Shown here: positions 7,521-16,363 of the stretch, piece after piece | Position numbering within the stretch: the first letter of the stretch is position 1 | Layout of the letters: the number at the start of each line of letters is the position of its first letter | NCBI GenBank assembly: GCA_002307135.1 | Contig: DBTQ01000034.1 | Location: 1 to 64,000 of the forward strand | DNA from: Bacteroidetes bacterium UBA1312 | GTDB lineage: Bacteria > Bacteroidota > Bacteroidia > Chitinophagales > Chitinophagaceae | Length of the DNA: 64,000 nucleotides | Direction: 5' to 3' | Notes under the pieces: generated by a model | Database searches by the model: none | What the model was told of the DNA's origin: nothing | What the model saw: the letters and a program-made list of their open reading frames with translations, nothing else | Translations under genes and position numbers: made by a program

Positions 7521-8963
7521 TTACTTAAACCTCACATCAGCAGAGTATGGGTCAACTGTAGATTCATATCGCTTACTATCATGAGGGAGAAATGTATTGA
7601 GGTCATATATACTATAATAGCCATTACGCCCGCCACATACAGAAGTATGATGAGGTGCTGGTCCCGATGTTTGAAGATTTCTACTCGCAATATAAATAAG
7701 CCCATCTTGATCGTCCACAGCAATGCCGTGTATTTGATAAAAGGGACCATAAATACGTTTTTCTACCTTGTATGTGTTATAATTGATAATGTAAACCGAT
7801 CCCTTAAATGCAGGATAATCAGCATTAATATCTTCTTCACAACTCACTAAAATATATGGGTAAGACTTGGAAATGACTAATTCCTGAGGGAAAGTACCAA
7901 CTAATATTGACTGAATTAATGTATCGCTATGCGCATCCATCACACGCACTTCATTGGAAGCCTGACACGTAACAAAATATTTGGAATGATCTGGAGACAT
8001 TAGAATAGCATGAGGATCGTATGTCTGATTAAGATTATTCGGGTCTTTACCATCAATGCTTATTTTTTTGGAATAGCCCTTAAGGTTCATTTTATATATA
8101 GTGTTACCATATTGCTCCGTTACAAAAAATGTATCAAATCCTGGTGTACTGGCTATAGCATGTGGATTAACTAAGTCGTAAAAAGTTGACACAATTTTCA
8201 TACTTGCCAAATCAATGTATTGCATTATGCCATTATTAAAATCAGCTAACATCATCTTAGTACCATCAGGCGACAGCTCGAACATATTCCAACCACCAAC
8301 ACCCACAGAAAGACTAGCTACAACAGCATCAGTCTTTGCATCTATTTTTTGAATATACTGACCTTGCGTAAAACTAGTATATGCAAACTGCCCATCTGAG
8401 GTAAAACGTACACAGTGCGGCACTTCTATGCCAGGTGACATACCAACACTAATATATCGCATAATAATGCCGGACTGGGCATCAACAACCGCTATTAGAT
8501 CACAACCTTGCTGACTAATATAAACCTTCTGACGAGTGTCTGCTTTGGAAGCAAAAGGTACATTACCAGCTTTATCTGGCGCTCCTGCGGCTATCCAATT
8601 GCAGATAACTGCATATTCCGAAGCAGATAGGGCAGCCCTATCTAAAGGCATACGAGGGATAAGAACGGGGCCTTTTGTAGAATCCGTATTAATAAAATAA
8701 AGCAAAGAACTATTACCAGTATTATATGGAATTGCAACAGCACCATTACTACTACCTGCAAATAAATTTTCCCATTTATCTAATCTTAAATTGCCAGCAT
8801 TAATATAGCTCTGTGCATTATGACAACCCGCCGTAGCACATTTATTAACTAATATCGCATTTACATCATCAGGATACTGGCCATTATATGAGGTCGGCTT
8901 ATGTTCACAGGAAACGTTTAAGCCTATGAGTAAAACAAGGATAAGGATGCAAAAATATTTCAT
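7521..8963 (-). CDS. Lipoprotein with cytochrome-c-like motif and YncE-type beta-propeller
   Basis: The protein has a lipoprotein signal (lipobox LNVSC, Cys19), then a single haem-binding-like motif CATAGCH (Cys42, Cys47, His48; CX4CH rather than the usual CX2CH) within a PSCyt1-like cytochrome domain ending near CNWIAAGAPDK. A YncE-like seven-bladed propeller follows (about residues 150-470), with repeated phrases such as VVDAQSGIIMRYISVG, VRVMDAHSDTLIQSILVG and HAILMSPDHSKYFVTC. It is probably anchored on the periplasmic side or at the cell surface. The ATG at 8963 directly precedes the signal peptide; a TTG four codons upstream is less likely. Electron-transfer and ligand-binding roles are both open. 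Confidence 0.7.
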   Translation of the reverse strand: MKYFCILILVLLIGLNVSCEHKPTSYNGQYPDDVNAILVNKCATAGCHNAQSYINAGNLRLDKWENLFAGSSNGAVAIPYNTGNSSLLYFINTDSTKGPVLIPRMPLDRAALSASEYAVICNWIAAGAPDKAGNVPFASKADTRQKVYISQQGCDLIAVVDAQSGIIMRYISVGMSPGIEVPHCVRFTSDGQFAYTSFTQGQYIQKIDAKTDAVVASLSVGVGGWNMFELSPDGTKMMLADFNNGIMQYIDLASMKIVSTFYDLVNPHAIASTPGFDTFFVTEQYGNTIYKMNLKGYSKKISIDGKDPNNLNQTYDPHAILMSPDHSKYFVTCQASNEVRVMDAHSDTLIQSILVGTFPQELVISKSYPYILVSCEEDINADYPAFKGSVYIINYNTYKVEKRIYGPFYQIHGIAVDDQDGLIYIASRNLQTSGPAPHHTSVCGGRNGYYSIYDLNTFLPHDSKRYESTVDPYSADVRFK

Positions 8964-9153
8964 GGTTATAATCAATTAGGCACCTAAAGTTAATTCTATA
9001 TTTTTATAATTATGGAAATAGCAATAGCGTTTTACGTACAACTAGAATTGATTTTTAATTTCTTTAACGGCCGTATGCATATGAAATAATTACAAAAGCT
9101 CAAATACAAATAATAAACAAGATATTTGCCGCGTCATTAAAGCACAATAACTA

Positions 9154-9462
9154 ATGAAGAAAATAATAGCCGCTGCAATTATAATCACGGCAATTGGGTG
9201 CTCTCCTCAAAAAAGCAAAATAAGAAATGCAGGAAATGAAATCCAGGAACTAAATCAATATTATTATAACAGAGATAGCGCTAGTAAGTTACCCAATGCT
9301 AATCTTACGAGTAAAGACTCTTTCTATCAAAAATCTACTAAAACAATTGAATTAGTGGAAGGTCATATTACGCAACTGTTATTAACAATAGATCAACCGG
9401 CGAATGATAGTTTGAAATTAATTGCAGAGGGGATAAAAAGGAAATACGCAACGAGGCAGTAA
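9154..9462 (+). CDS. Small hypothetical lipoprotein
   Basis: The 102-residue protein starts with a lipoprotein signal (lipobox AIGC, Cys16) followed by a polar, mostly helical stretch with no recognised domain. It stands alone, divergent from the propeller lipoprotein and ended by its own terminator. The clean signal peptide, ATG start and terminator support a real gene. The function is unknown. Confidence 0.65.
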   Translation: MKKIIAAAIIITAIGCSPQKSKIRNAGNEIQELNQYYYNRDSASKLPNANLTSKDSFYQKSTKTIELVEGHITQLLLTIDQPANDSLKLIAEGIKRKYATRQ

Positions 9463-9463
9463 T

Positions 9464-9506
9464 AAAAAATCCCGCAAAGAGCATAACTCCTGCGGGATTT
9501 TTTTTA
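9464..9506. terminator. Bidirectional Rho-independent terminator
   Basis: A 13-base stem AAAAAATCCCGCA/TGCGGGATTTTTT has a 14-base loop and a T-run on each strand. It ends both the small lipoprotein gene (plus) and groEL (minus). Confidence 0.88.
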
Positions 9507-9520
9507 TTATAAAGAAACTA

Positions 9521-11158
9521 TTAGTAGCCCATATCCATGCCACCTGGCATACCGCCTGGAGCACCACCAGCTTGTTTTGGCTCTGGTTTATCAGCGATCA
9601 CACATTCTGTTGTCAACAACATACCAGCTATAGAAGCTGCATTTTCCAAAGCTACACGACCCACTTTAGTTGGATCGATAACACCTGCAGCTAACATATT
9701 TTCATATACCTCTGTACGTGCATTGAAACCGAAGTCTGCTTTACCTTCTTTTACTTTCTGTACTACAATAGAACCTTCAATACCTGCATTTGCAACTATT
9801 TGACGCAATGGTTCTTCAAGTGCACGACGAACAATAGCAATACCGGTAGATTCATCCGCATTCAAACCTTTCATTTTGCTCAAGCTTTCGATAGCGCGGA
9901 TAAACGCAATACCACCACCGGCAACAATACCTTCTTCAACTGCAGCACGCGTAGCGTGTAATGCATCGTCCACACGGTCTTTTTTCTCTTTCATTTCTAC
10001 TTCTGTAGCAGCACCTACATATAGAACCGCAACACCACCAGCCAATTTAGCTAAGCGCTCTTGAAGTTTTTCGCGGTCATAATCAGAAGTAGTTGTTTCA
10101 ATTTGTGCTTTGATTTGATTAACGCGTGCAACGATATTTGCTTTTTTACCTTTACCGCCAACAATGATTGTATTGTCTTTGTCAATTGTGATACTTTCTG
10201 CTTGACCTAAAAATTCTAAAGTAGCAGACTCTAATTTGATCCCTTGATCTTCACTAATAACAGTACCACCTGTAAGTGCTGCAATGTCTTGCAACATTTC
10301 TTTGCGACGATCGCCAAATCCTGGAGCTTTTACAGCCGCAATTTTCAATGATCCGCGCAATTTATTTACTACCAAGGTAGTTAACGCTTCTCCATCCACA
10401 TCTTCTGCAATGATTAACAATGGACGACCAGCTTTCACTGTGCTTTCCAATATTGGTAAAATATCTTGCAATGTGCTGATTTTCTTTTCACAAATTAACA
10501 CATAAGGAGTAGCCAATTCGATTTGCATCTTCTCTGTATTTGTTACAAAGTAAGGGCTCAAATAGCCGCGATCAAACTGCATTCCTTCTACAATATCAAC
10601 AGTAGTTTCTGTTCCTTTTGCTTCTTCTACAGTGATAACACCTTCGTTACCTACTTTAGCCATTGCTTGTGCTATTAGCTTACCGATAGTGCTGTCGTTA
10701 TTAGCAGAAATAGTAGCTACTTGCTCAATTTTCTTATTCTCTTTACCAATAGCTTGGCTTTGTTTTTTAAGGTCTTCAACAACTGCAATTACAGCTTTGT
10801 CGATACCGCGTTTCAAATCCATTGGATTTGCTCCCGCAGCCACATTTTTCAAACCTTCAGAGATGATAGATTGTGCCAAAACGGTAGCAGTAGTAGTACC
10901 ATCACCAGCCATATCAGCAGTTTTAGAGGCTACTTCTTTTACCATTTGAGCGCCCATATTTTCTACTGCATCTTCGAGTTCTATTTCTTTAGCCACACTC
11001 ACACCATCTTTCGTGATTGAAGGCGCGCCAAATTTTTTCTCAATAACAACATTGCGACCCTTTGGACCTAATGTTACCTTTACGGCGTCAGCAAGAATGT
11101 CCACGCCCTTTTTCATTTTGTTACGGGCTTCGATATTAAAAAGCAATTGTTTTGCCAT
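9521..11158 (-). CDS. groL: Chaperonin GroEL (Hsp60)
   Basis: This ATP-dependent folding chamber is a double heptameric ring in the cytoplasm. It has 545 residues, close to the E. coli length. The family is recognised by VTLGPKGRNVVIEKKFGAP near residue 30, the ATP site AGDGTTTATVLAQ near residue 86, and ALHATRAAVEEGIVAGGGIA near residue 405. The flexible GGMPGGMDMGY tail is present. It lies 120 bases downstream of groES in the same orientation. No CIRCE operator is seen upstream of either gene. Confidence 0.99.
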   Translation of the reverse strand: MAKQLLFNIEARNKMKKGVDILADAVKVTLGPKGRNVVIEKKFGAPSITKDGVSVAKEIELEDAVENMGAQMVKEVASKTADMAGDGTTTATVLAQSIISEGLKNVAAGANPMDLKRGIDKAVIAVVEDLKKQSQAIGKENKKIEQVATISANNDSTIGKLIAQAMAKVGNEGVITVEEAKGTETTVDIVEGMQFDRGYLSPYFVTNTEKMQIELATPYVLICEKKISTLQDILPILESTVKAGRPLLIIAEDVDGEALTTLVVNKLRGSLKIAAVKAPGFGDRRKEMLQDIAALTGGTVISEDQGIKLESATLEFLGQAESITIDKDNTIIVGGKGKKANIVARVNQIKAQIETTTSDYDREKLQERLAKLAGGVAVLYVGAATEVEMKEKKDRVDDALHATRAAVEEGIVAGGGIAFIRAIESLSKMKGLNADESTGIAIVRRALEEPLRQIVANAGIEGSIVVQKVKEGKADFGFNARTEVYENMLAAGVIDPTKVGRVALENAASIAGMLLTTECVIADKPEPKQAGGAPGGMPGGMDMGY

Positions 11159-11278
11159 TTTTATTTAGAATTTTATTGTTAGTTATTGCGGCAATATGCC
11201 AAGTAATTAATTAACGATTTTAAGTTTTGCAAGAATAATTACCCATTTATAAGTATCAGGTAGTTTATTCTAACGTTA

Positions 11279-11572
11279 TTAGATGATAGCAAGGATGTCA
11301 CTTTCACGCATAATTAGGTAATCAACGCCTTCAATAGTAATATCTGTTCCAGCATATTTACCATACAAAACAGTATCTCCAGTGTTTACAGTCATTGGTT
11401 CGTCTTTTTTGCCTGATCCTGCAGCCACAACAATACCACGTTGTGGTTTTTCTTTAGCCGTATCAGGTATGATAATACCACCCGCAGTTTTTTGCTCTGC
11501 TGCATCCGCTTTTACTATTACTCTGTCGTGCAGCGGCGTTACATTTACGCTTACAGTTGTTTTTTTTGCCAT
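11279..11572 (-). CDS. groS: Co-chaperonin GroES (Hsp10)
   Basis: GroES is the heptameric lid of GroEL. From the ATG at 11572 the protein is 97 residues, beginning MAKKTTVSVNVTPLHDRV. This is the normal length, whereas the longer reading frame to 11638 adds 22 residues foreign to the family. The mobile loop (EQKTAGGIIIPDTAKEKPQRG) and the C-terminal MRESDILAII are intact. It is the first gene of groESL. A sigma-54-like sequence (11622-11637) lies about 50 bases upstream but may be chance. Confidence 0.97.
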   Translation of the reverse strand: MAKKTTVSVNVTPLHDRVIVKADAAEQKTAGGIIIPDTAKEKPQRGIVVAAGSGKKDEPMTVNTGDTVLYGKYAGTDITIEGVDYLIMRESDILAII

Positions 11573-11753
11573 AACTATTTTATTTTTTAAAATGTTTGAA
11601 CTTAGTTTATAGAATAGACACAGCATATTTTGTGCCAAAGGGAATAGTCCGACATTTTTGCAGACAATACTATTTTTAGTAATAATTCGTTAAACCAAAG
11701 CGGTCATATTTTCATATACAGACACCTATACCGTCAGTTTTGTCAGCATTACT

Positions 11754-11761
11754 TACATTTG
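11754..11761 (+). promoter_or_regulatory. -7 element of the peroxiredoxin promoter
   Basis: TACATTTG fits TAnnTTTG exactly and lies 18 bases before the ATG at 11779. Transcription would begin near 11768. That excludes the upstream TTG at 11740 as the start codon. Confidence 0.5.
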
Positions 11762-11778
11762 CTCAAACAACTAAATTT

Positions 11779-12246
11779 ATGAGCATTCAATTAGGGCAAT
11801 ATGCCCCCGATTTCAATCTTTTCGACACTGATAAAAAAGAAATTAGCCTTAGTGGGCTTAAAGGAAAAAACGTGGTGTTAGTATTTTTTCCATTGGCATT
11901 TACGGGTGTTTGTACTGCGGAGTTATGTTCGCTCCGAGATAGTTTTGCGATTTACAATGGTCTAAATGCCGAAGTTTTAGGAATTTCTGTAGATTCAATT
12001 TTTAGCTTAGGCAAATTTAAAGCCGAGCAAAATTTGAACTTTAAACTATTGAGTGATTTCAACAAAGAGGCTTCTACCGCTTATGAGTCTATTTATGAAC
12101 AGTTCGGCTTTGGCATGAAGGGTGTTTCTAAACGTTCTGCATTCGTAATAGACAAGGAAGGTATTGTTCGTTATGCAGAGGTGTTGGAGGATGCAAAACA
12201 ATTACCTGATTTTGAATTAATACAAAAAGTATTAAAAAGTTTGTAA
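11779..12246 (+). CDS. Peroxiredoxin, PrxQ/BCP-like
   Basis: This thiol peroxidase reduces hydrogen peroxide and organic hydroperoxides. From the ATG at 11779 it has 155 residues with a thioredoxin fold. The active-site segment PLAFTGVCTAELCSLRD carries the peroxidatic cysteine, with a second cysteine five positions later. This CX4C spacing is typical of PrxQ/BCP enzymes that form an intramolecular disulfide. The overall sequence also resembles AhpE-type redoxins. The start is supported by the -7 element at 11754-11761. The 3' end nearly meets the convergent T9SS gene. Confidence 0.88.
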   Translation: MSIQLGQYAPDFNLFDTDKKEISLSGLKGKNVVLVFFPLAFTGVCTAELCSLRDSFAIYNGLNAEVLGISVDSIFSLGKFKAEQNLNFKLLSDFNKEASTAYESIYEQFGFGMKGVSKRSAFVIDKEGIVRYAEVLEDAKQLPDFELIQKVLKSL

Positions 12247-12258
12247 CCCATCTATGAG

Positions 12259-13971
12259 TTATGGACGGCTTATTAAAAGTTTTTTTCTAGTAGTCAATTC
12301 CCCTGTTCTTATTTCAACAATGTATAAGCCCCTATTATAATTAGTTAAGTCAAGCTGTATATCGGCATTAGTATTGTTACTGTAAGTAATATGGCACAAT
12401 TCTTTCCCTGTCAGATCCAATAGTTTAAATTCATCTATTCCTGAATCTAATTTTATATTGACGATGTCAGATGCTGGATTTGGATAGATCAGGAAGTCAT
12501 TAAAAACGCTCTTTACATTTTCAATATTAGTCGGTGTGGTGGTTATAATATAAGGTTGATTACCGACAGAATCAAAAAATGCTGCTGGAAAGTATAATGA
12601 ACCATTACAAACGGAAAGAGGATTTAAATCTAACCATACATCACATAATGACCACCTCATATTAGCTGCAGGTGGAGCTAATATATGTGTACTATCAGGA
12701 TTGCCATCTGTTACCCATAGTCTATAGTCATCTTGGTATGGAGCATCCATGTGCAAAATGCTTGCAGTAAAATAAAGTAGATTGTTATAAATAATAAGTG
12801 ACGTGGGGTTAGAGCCCTCATTCAAATTCGTGTCAAGATCTTTAAAAATCTTTGTTCCGGCATTAGTTCCATCAGTAAGCCACAATTCATTTCCATGAAT
12901 ACCATCATCTGCTTGAAAATAAAACTTACCCTTATACTCCAAAAACCCATACGGATTGGAACTACCTAAAGCATTGATATCTTTAACCATGCTTGTTCCC
13001 GATTCAGTGCCATCTGTCTCCCATAGTTCAAAGCCATTAATACCATCCGTTGCAGAAAAGTAAAGCTTATCATTGTAAATAAATTTGGGGCTCAATGCTA
13101 TTCCTGAACCAGTTCCTTTATAAATATCTTTCAACAATCTTGTACCTGTATCGGTACCGTCTGTCATCCACATTTCACAACCAACGGAACTATTAGTAGC
13201 TGCGAAGTATAGCTTACCCTTAAACTCCGTAAGAAAATTAGGTGACGAATGTAGCCCAGATGATGGGCAAATTTCCTGAAAGCGTTTCGTTCCCGTATCA
13301 GTTCCATCTGACACCCACAACTCATTTCCATGAATACCATCATCTGCCGAAAAATACAATTTATCTTTATAAGCAGTTAAATATTCAGGAAACGATCCTC
13401 TAAAACCAACATTAATATCTTTAACCATTTTTGTTCCCGCTGTACTTCCATCAGTAACCCATAATTCATCACTTGTTGGATCTTTATCGTAACCAAGCCC
13501 CTGAAAATATAGTTTGTCTTCGTATAGTACAAAATCGCTTGGCTTGACTTCACTATTATTTTTTATAACAACATCTTGAACTTTAACTGTACCCAAAGTG
13601 GTTCCATCAGTAGCCCATAAAGCAAATTTTTCTCCAGAGATAGAACCATAACCATATCTGGCGCTAAAGTATATACGGTCTTTATAAAGTTTATAGCCGC
13701 TGGGGTAAGAAGGATTTGTAGAATGTTCGTCTATGATTTTCAAAACGGTAGTTCCCGTAGCAGTACCATCCGTTATCCAAATCTCCTCTTTATACATACT
13801 CGAATCACCAGTAGCACTAAAAATGGTTTTACCCTTGTATGGAGTAAAATAGCGTGATTCACTATTCCCTCCTGATGTAATTAATTTTTTCAATAAAACA
13901 GGAGCCTGAGCATTACTGAAAGATGAAATTACAATACAAACAATAGTGATTAAATAAAATTTAGTTTTCAA
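12259..13971 (-). CDS. Secreted protein with ELWxTDGT repeats and T9SS sorting domain
   Basis: A signal peptide (about residues 1-21, ending SNAQ) is followed by eight repeats of roughly 50 residues, each ending in a phrase like LWVTDGTxxGT. Examples are IWITDGTATGT, LWATDGTTLGT, LWVSDGTDTGT, MWMTDGTDTGT and LWLTDGTNAGT. Each is preceded by a YxDKLYFSA-type strand, as in a propeller. The last repeat is degenerate. The C-terminal 80 residues (FLIYPNPASDIVNI to the end) are a type A T9SS sorting domain, so export is expected through SecYEG and then T9SS to the surface. The start is TTG. The function is unknown; adhesion or ligand binding is possible. Confidence 0.8.
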   Translation of the reverse strand: MKTKFYLITIVCIVISSFSNAQAPVLLKKLITSGGNSESRYFTPYKGKTIFSATGDSSMYKEEIWITDGTATGTTVLKIIDEHSTNPSYPSGYKLYKDRIYFSARYGYGSISGEKFALWATDGTTLGTVKVQDVVIKNNSEVKPSDFVLYEDKLYFQGLGYDKDPTSDELWVTDGSTAGTKMVKDINVGFRGSFPEYLTAYKDKLYFSADDGIHGNELWVSDGTDTGTKRFQEICPSSGLHSSPNFLTEFKGKLYFAATNSSVGCEMWMTDGTDTGTRLLKDIYKGTGSGIALSPKFIYNDKLYFSATDGINGFELWETDGTESGTSMVKDINALGSSNPYGFLEYKGKFYFQADDGIHGNELWLTDGTNAGTKIFKDLDTNLNEGSNPTSLIIYNNLLYFTASILHMDAPYQDDYRLWVTDGNPDSTHILAPPAANMRWSLCDVWLDLNPLSVCNGSLYFPAAFFDSVGNQPYIITTTPTNIENVKSVFNDFLIYPNPASDIVNIKLDSGIDEFKLLDLTGKELCHITYSNNTNADIQLDLTNYNRGLYIVEIRTGELTTRKKLLISRP

Positions 13972-14027
13972 AAATGTACATTTTGAAGGTTTTATGAAAA
14001 TATGAGCCTTGATTATTGCTAAATAAA

Positions 14028-14621
14028 TTATTTATCTTTATAAAATACCCAAACCCAACTCCAACTTGCTGCATTACTTGAATTTTGGCTTGGTGTATAA
14101 AGAAACAAACCAATTTTTACATTTGCCAGATCCATAAATTGTTTAGTAATAGACAAATGAGCAACAGGCGCCCAAATACTTGCCAAGTCATAGGATGAAG
14201 CATACATACCCGTCGCAGTAATATTTTGAATAGAAGATTTACTTGGTGCAGACACTGCTGTCTGAACATTTCCACCAATATTATGGATATTATCAAACGT
14301 TGGTTTTCTTAAGGTTCCACCACCGCTTATACCCATTCCCCCATCAAATAATGTATCGGCAGTAGGATCGTATATCAAGGTTACATTACCGTATGGATTA
14401 GGGGCTTGATAATTAACAACTATAGGAATATTATTGTTCAAAGAATAATAAGTTGGGAAATTGAATATTTTCCCTCCTTCAAGACTATCTGTTACATAAT
14501 TTACTTTCAACATCATCAGTGCGGCTCCATTACCAATAACTGGTTCGGAAACAGGTTCTTTTTTGCAACTCAAGAATGCAAATGGGATACACAATAAAAA
14601 AAGATATTTTCTCATGGTCAT
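14028..14621 (-). CDS. Hypothetical lipoprotein
   Basis: The 197-residue protein has a lipoprotein signal (lipobox FLSC followed by KKE) and a beta-rich body with no recognised domain. It contains VNYVTDSLEGGKIFNF and ends in WVFYKDK. The start is ATG at 14621 or the second ATG at 14615. It lies upstream of the ELW-repeat gene on the same strand with a 56-base gap, so they may be cotranscribed. The function is unknown. Confidence 0.65.
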   Translation of the reverse strand: MTMRKYLFLLCIPFAFLSCKKEPVSEPVIGNGAALMMLKVNYVTDSLEGGKIFNFPTYYSLNNNIPIVVNYQAPNPYGNVTLIYDPTADTLFDGGMGISGGGTLRKPTFDNIHNIGGNVQTAVSAPSKSSIQNITATGMYASSYDLASIWAPVAHLSITKQFMDLANVKIGLFLYTPSQNSSNAASWSWVWVFYKDK

Positions 14622-14844
14622 GTTTAAATTTTAAGCCATAAAATTAATAAAAAAAAGACAGCTTCAAAACAAGTGTGTAAATAGTTTTATGTGACTAGGT
14701 TTGTAAACTATACAACAGTAATTCCGAAAACAGAAAAGTCAAGTGCTTATTGAATTTTATACAACATTCATTTTATCTAACTAAATTGTTTATTAGAAAT
14801 TAGTTCTATTACCTTATTTTTGATTTTTTACTACTTGACTCATT

Positions 14845-15399
14845 TTGCCAACTGAAGAAACATATACAGAAACCGATTTGATCTCTTTGTTGAAAAACAA
14901 GGATGAAAAAGCATTTAACTATCTGTATGATAGCTATTCTGCGGCATTGTATGGTGTTATTATCAAAGTATTGGACAAAGAAGATTGGGCCAATGATGTA
15001 CTTCAAGAAGTGTTTGTAAAGATATGGCGCAATATGGCGCAATACGATACTACTAAAGGAAGATTATATACCTGGATGTTGAATATTGCTCGAAATGCGG
15101 CCATTGATACACTTCGTTCTAAAAGTTTTCAGCAGGAACAGAAAACCTTTGACATTGATAATACCGTACATATCCATGATCAAAAGCTAAGCAGCAATAC
15201 TAATATTGACCATGTAGGCGTTAAGAAGATTTTGACAACTCTAAAAGAAGATTTTAGAGTTGTAATAGACTTAGCCTATTTCCAAGGTTACACCCAAGAT
15301 GAAATTGCCAAAGCACTCAATATCCCCTTAGGTACAGTCAAAACAAGAATTAGGAATGCTCTGATAGAATTAAAAACAATATTCAGTGTAAAAAGTTGA
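14845..15399 (+). CDS. ECF-family RNA polymerase sigma factor (SigK-like)
   Basis: This group 4 sigma factor directs RNA polymerase to a small regulon. In its 184 residues, region 2 runs from about residue 25 to 95 (FNYLYDSYSAALYGVI, DVLQEVFVKIWRN, YTWMLNIARNAAIDTLRS) and region 4 from about 125 to 180 (VIDLAYFQGYTQDEIAKALNIPLGTVKTRI). The start is TTG at 14845; an in-frame TGA lies nine bases upstream and no ATG is available. The anti-sigma gene overlaps its stop codon by four bases (TTGA), which implies translational coupling. Confidence 0.93.
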   Translation: MPTEETYTETDLISLLKNKDEKAFNYLYDSYSAALYGVIIKVLDKEDWANDVLQEVFVKIWRNMAQYDTTKGRLYTWMLNIARNAAIDTLRSKSFQQEQKTFDIDNTVHIHDQKLSSNTNIDHVGVKKILTTLKEDFRVVIDLAYFQGYTQDEIAKALNIPLGTVKTRIRNALIELKTIFSVKS

Positions 15400-16232
15400 A
15401 CACACAAGATTACATATCGTCTGGAATTATTGAAACCTATGCATTAGGCGCAGCCAACGAGCAAGAAGCTCGTGAACTGGAATTATTGTGTACACAATAT
15501 CCTGAGATCCGAGATGCACTTAGAGCCTATCAAGAAACGGTTGAATTGTATGCGAATCAACATGTCGTAAAACCTCCTCAGGCATTAAAACAAAATATCT
15601 GGGAAGCGGTACAGGCAGACGAAAAAAACGCCGGCAATAATAATAATACACAGACAACGCCATCAACTCAAAATACACCGAGTCAAATTTCGTTAGCAGA
15701 AAGAAGTGTACTTAGAAAAAGTATTATGCTTTGGAAATACACTGCGGCAGCATCTATAGCGCTCTTTATCGCCAGCGGTATCTATAATTTCAGTCTTTTG
15801 CAAACAAATAAAAAAACGGAAAGTGCATTTGTCTCATTGCAACAACAACAACAATTGAGCCTTGCCAATCAACAAAGAACCGATGAGGCGCTTAGCATTT
15901 TAATGAAACCAACTACTAAAATGGTTGTGCTAGACGGTGTTGGTTCCCATTTGAACAACAAAGCAATGCTTTATTGGGACAATTCCAATGGTGATGTGTT
16001 CCTTAACTTAAATAGTATGCCAAAAGCTCCGAAAGGGAAACAATACCAGCTATGGGCAATTGTTGATGGCAAACCTGTGGACGCCGGCATGTATGATCCA
16101 ATTTCCGAAGCTCCTATACACAAAATGAAGACCATTACCCGAGCAGAAATGTTCGCAATTACTATTGAACAAAAAGGAGGCAGCGCTAGCCCAACAATGG
16201 ATCAAATGGTGGTTGCTGGCAAGGCTATTTAA
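15396..16232 (+). CDS. RskA-type membrane anti-sigma factor
   Basis: The protein probably sequesters the ECF sigma factor encoded just upstream. It has 278 residues. The cytoplasmic N-terminus carries the helical anti-sigma domain (ETYALGAANEQEARELELL, typical of RskA proteins). One membrane helix (about residues 111-130, AAASIALFIASGIYNFSL) follows, then a periplasmic RskA C-terminal domain containing VFLNLNSMPKAPKGKQYQLWAI. A glutamine-rich stretch follows the membrane helix. The TTG start overlaps the sigma gene stop. Family knowledge suggests release by regulated proteolysis; no protease gene is adjacent. Confidence 0.9.
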   Translation: MNTQDYISSGIIETYALGAANEQEARELELLCTQYPEIRDALRAYQETVELYANQHVVKPPQALKQNIWEAVQADEKNAGNNNNTQTTPSTQNTPSQISLAERSVLRKSIMLWKYTAAASIALFIASGIYNFSLLQTNKKTESAFVSLQQQQQLSLANQQRTDEALSILMKPTTKMVVLDGVGSHLNNKAMLYWDNSNGDVFLNLNSMPKAPKGKQYQLWAIVDGKPVDAGMYDPISEAPIHKMKTITRAEMFAITIEQKGGSASPTMDQMVVAGKAI

Positions 16233-16305
16233 GCAACACTTGCTACCTTAATTCAATTTTAGTTTCATCTATTTCTTATTTTTTCAAGAAATATTTATCG
16301 CTTAA

Positions 16306-16330
16306 AATCCAAAAAATATTTTACTCCGTA
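16306..16330 (+). promoter_or_regulatory. Possible ECF sigma promoter before the fasciclin gene
   Basis: AATCC at 16306-16310 and CGTA at 16327-16330 are separated by exactly 16 bases and lie 34 bases before the fasciclin ATG. The layout resembles the bipartite ECF promoter (for SigK of mycobacteria, CCATCC and CGAAT with 16-17 bases between). The assignment rests on this single site. No convincing second copy was found before the sigma gene. Confidence 0.25.
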
Positions 16331-16363
16331 CATAAGTTCAGAACAATCGAAAAATAAAAACTT

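Noticed and set aside
9537..11020. Long reading frames on the plus strand opposite groEL
   Set aside because: Frames mirror the codon pattern of groEL, lack promoter and start context and resemble no protein family.
11159..11700. CIRCE operator (HrcA) upstream of groES or groEL
   Set aside because: No TTAGCACTC-N9-GAGTGCTAA or close variant in either leader.
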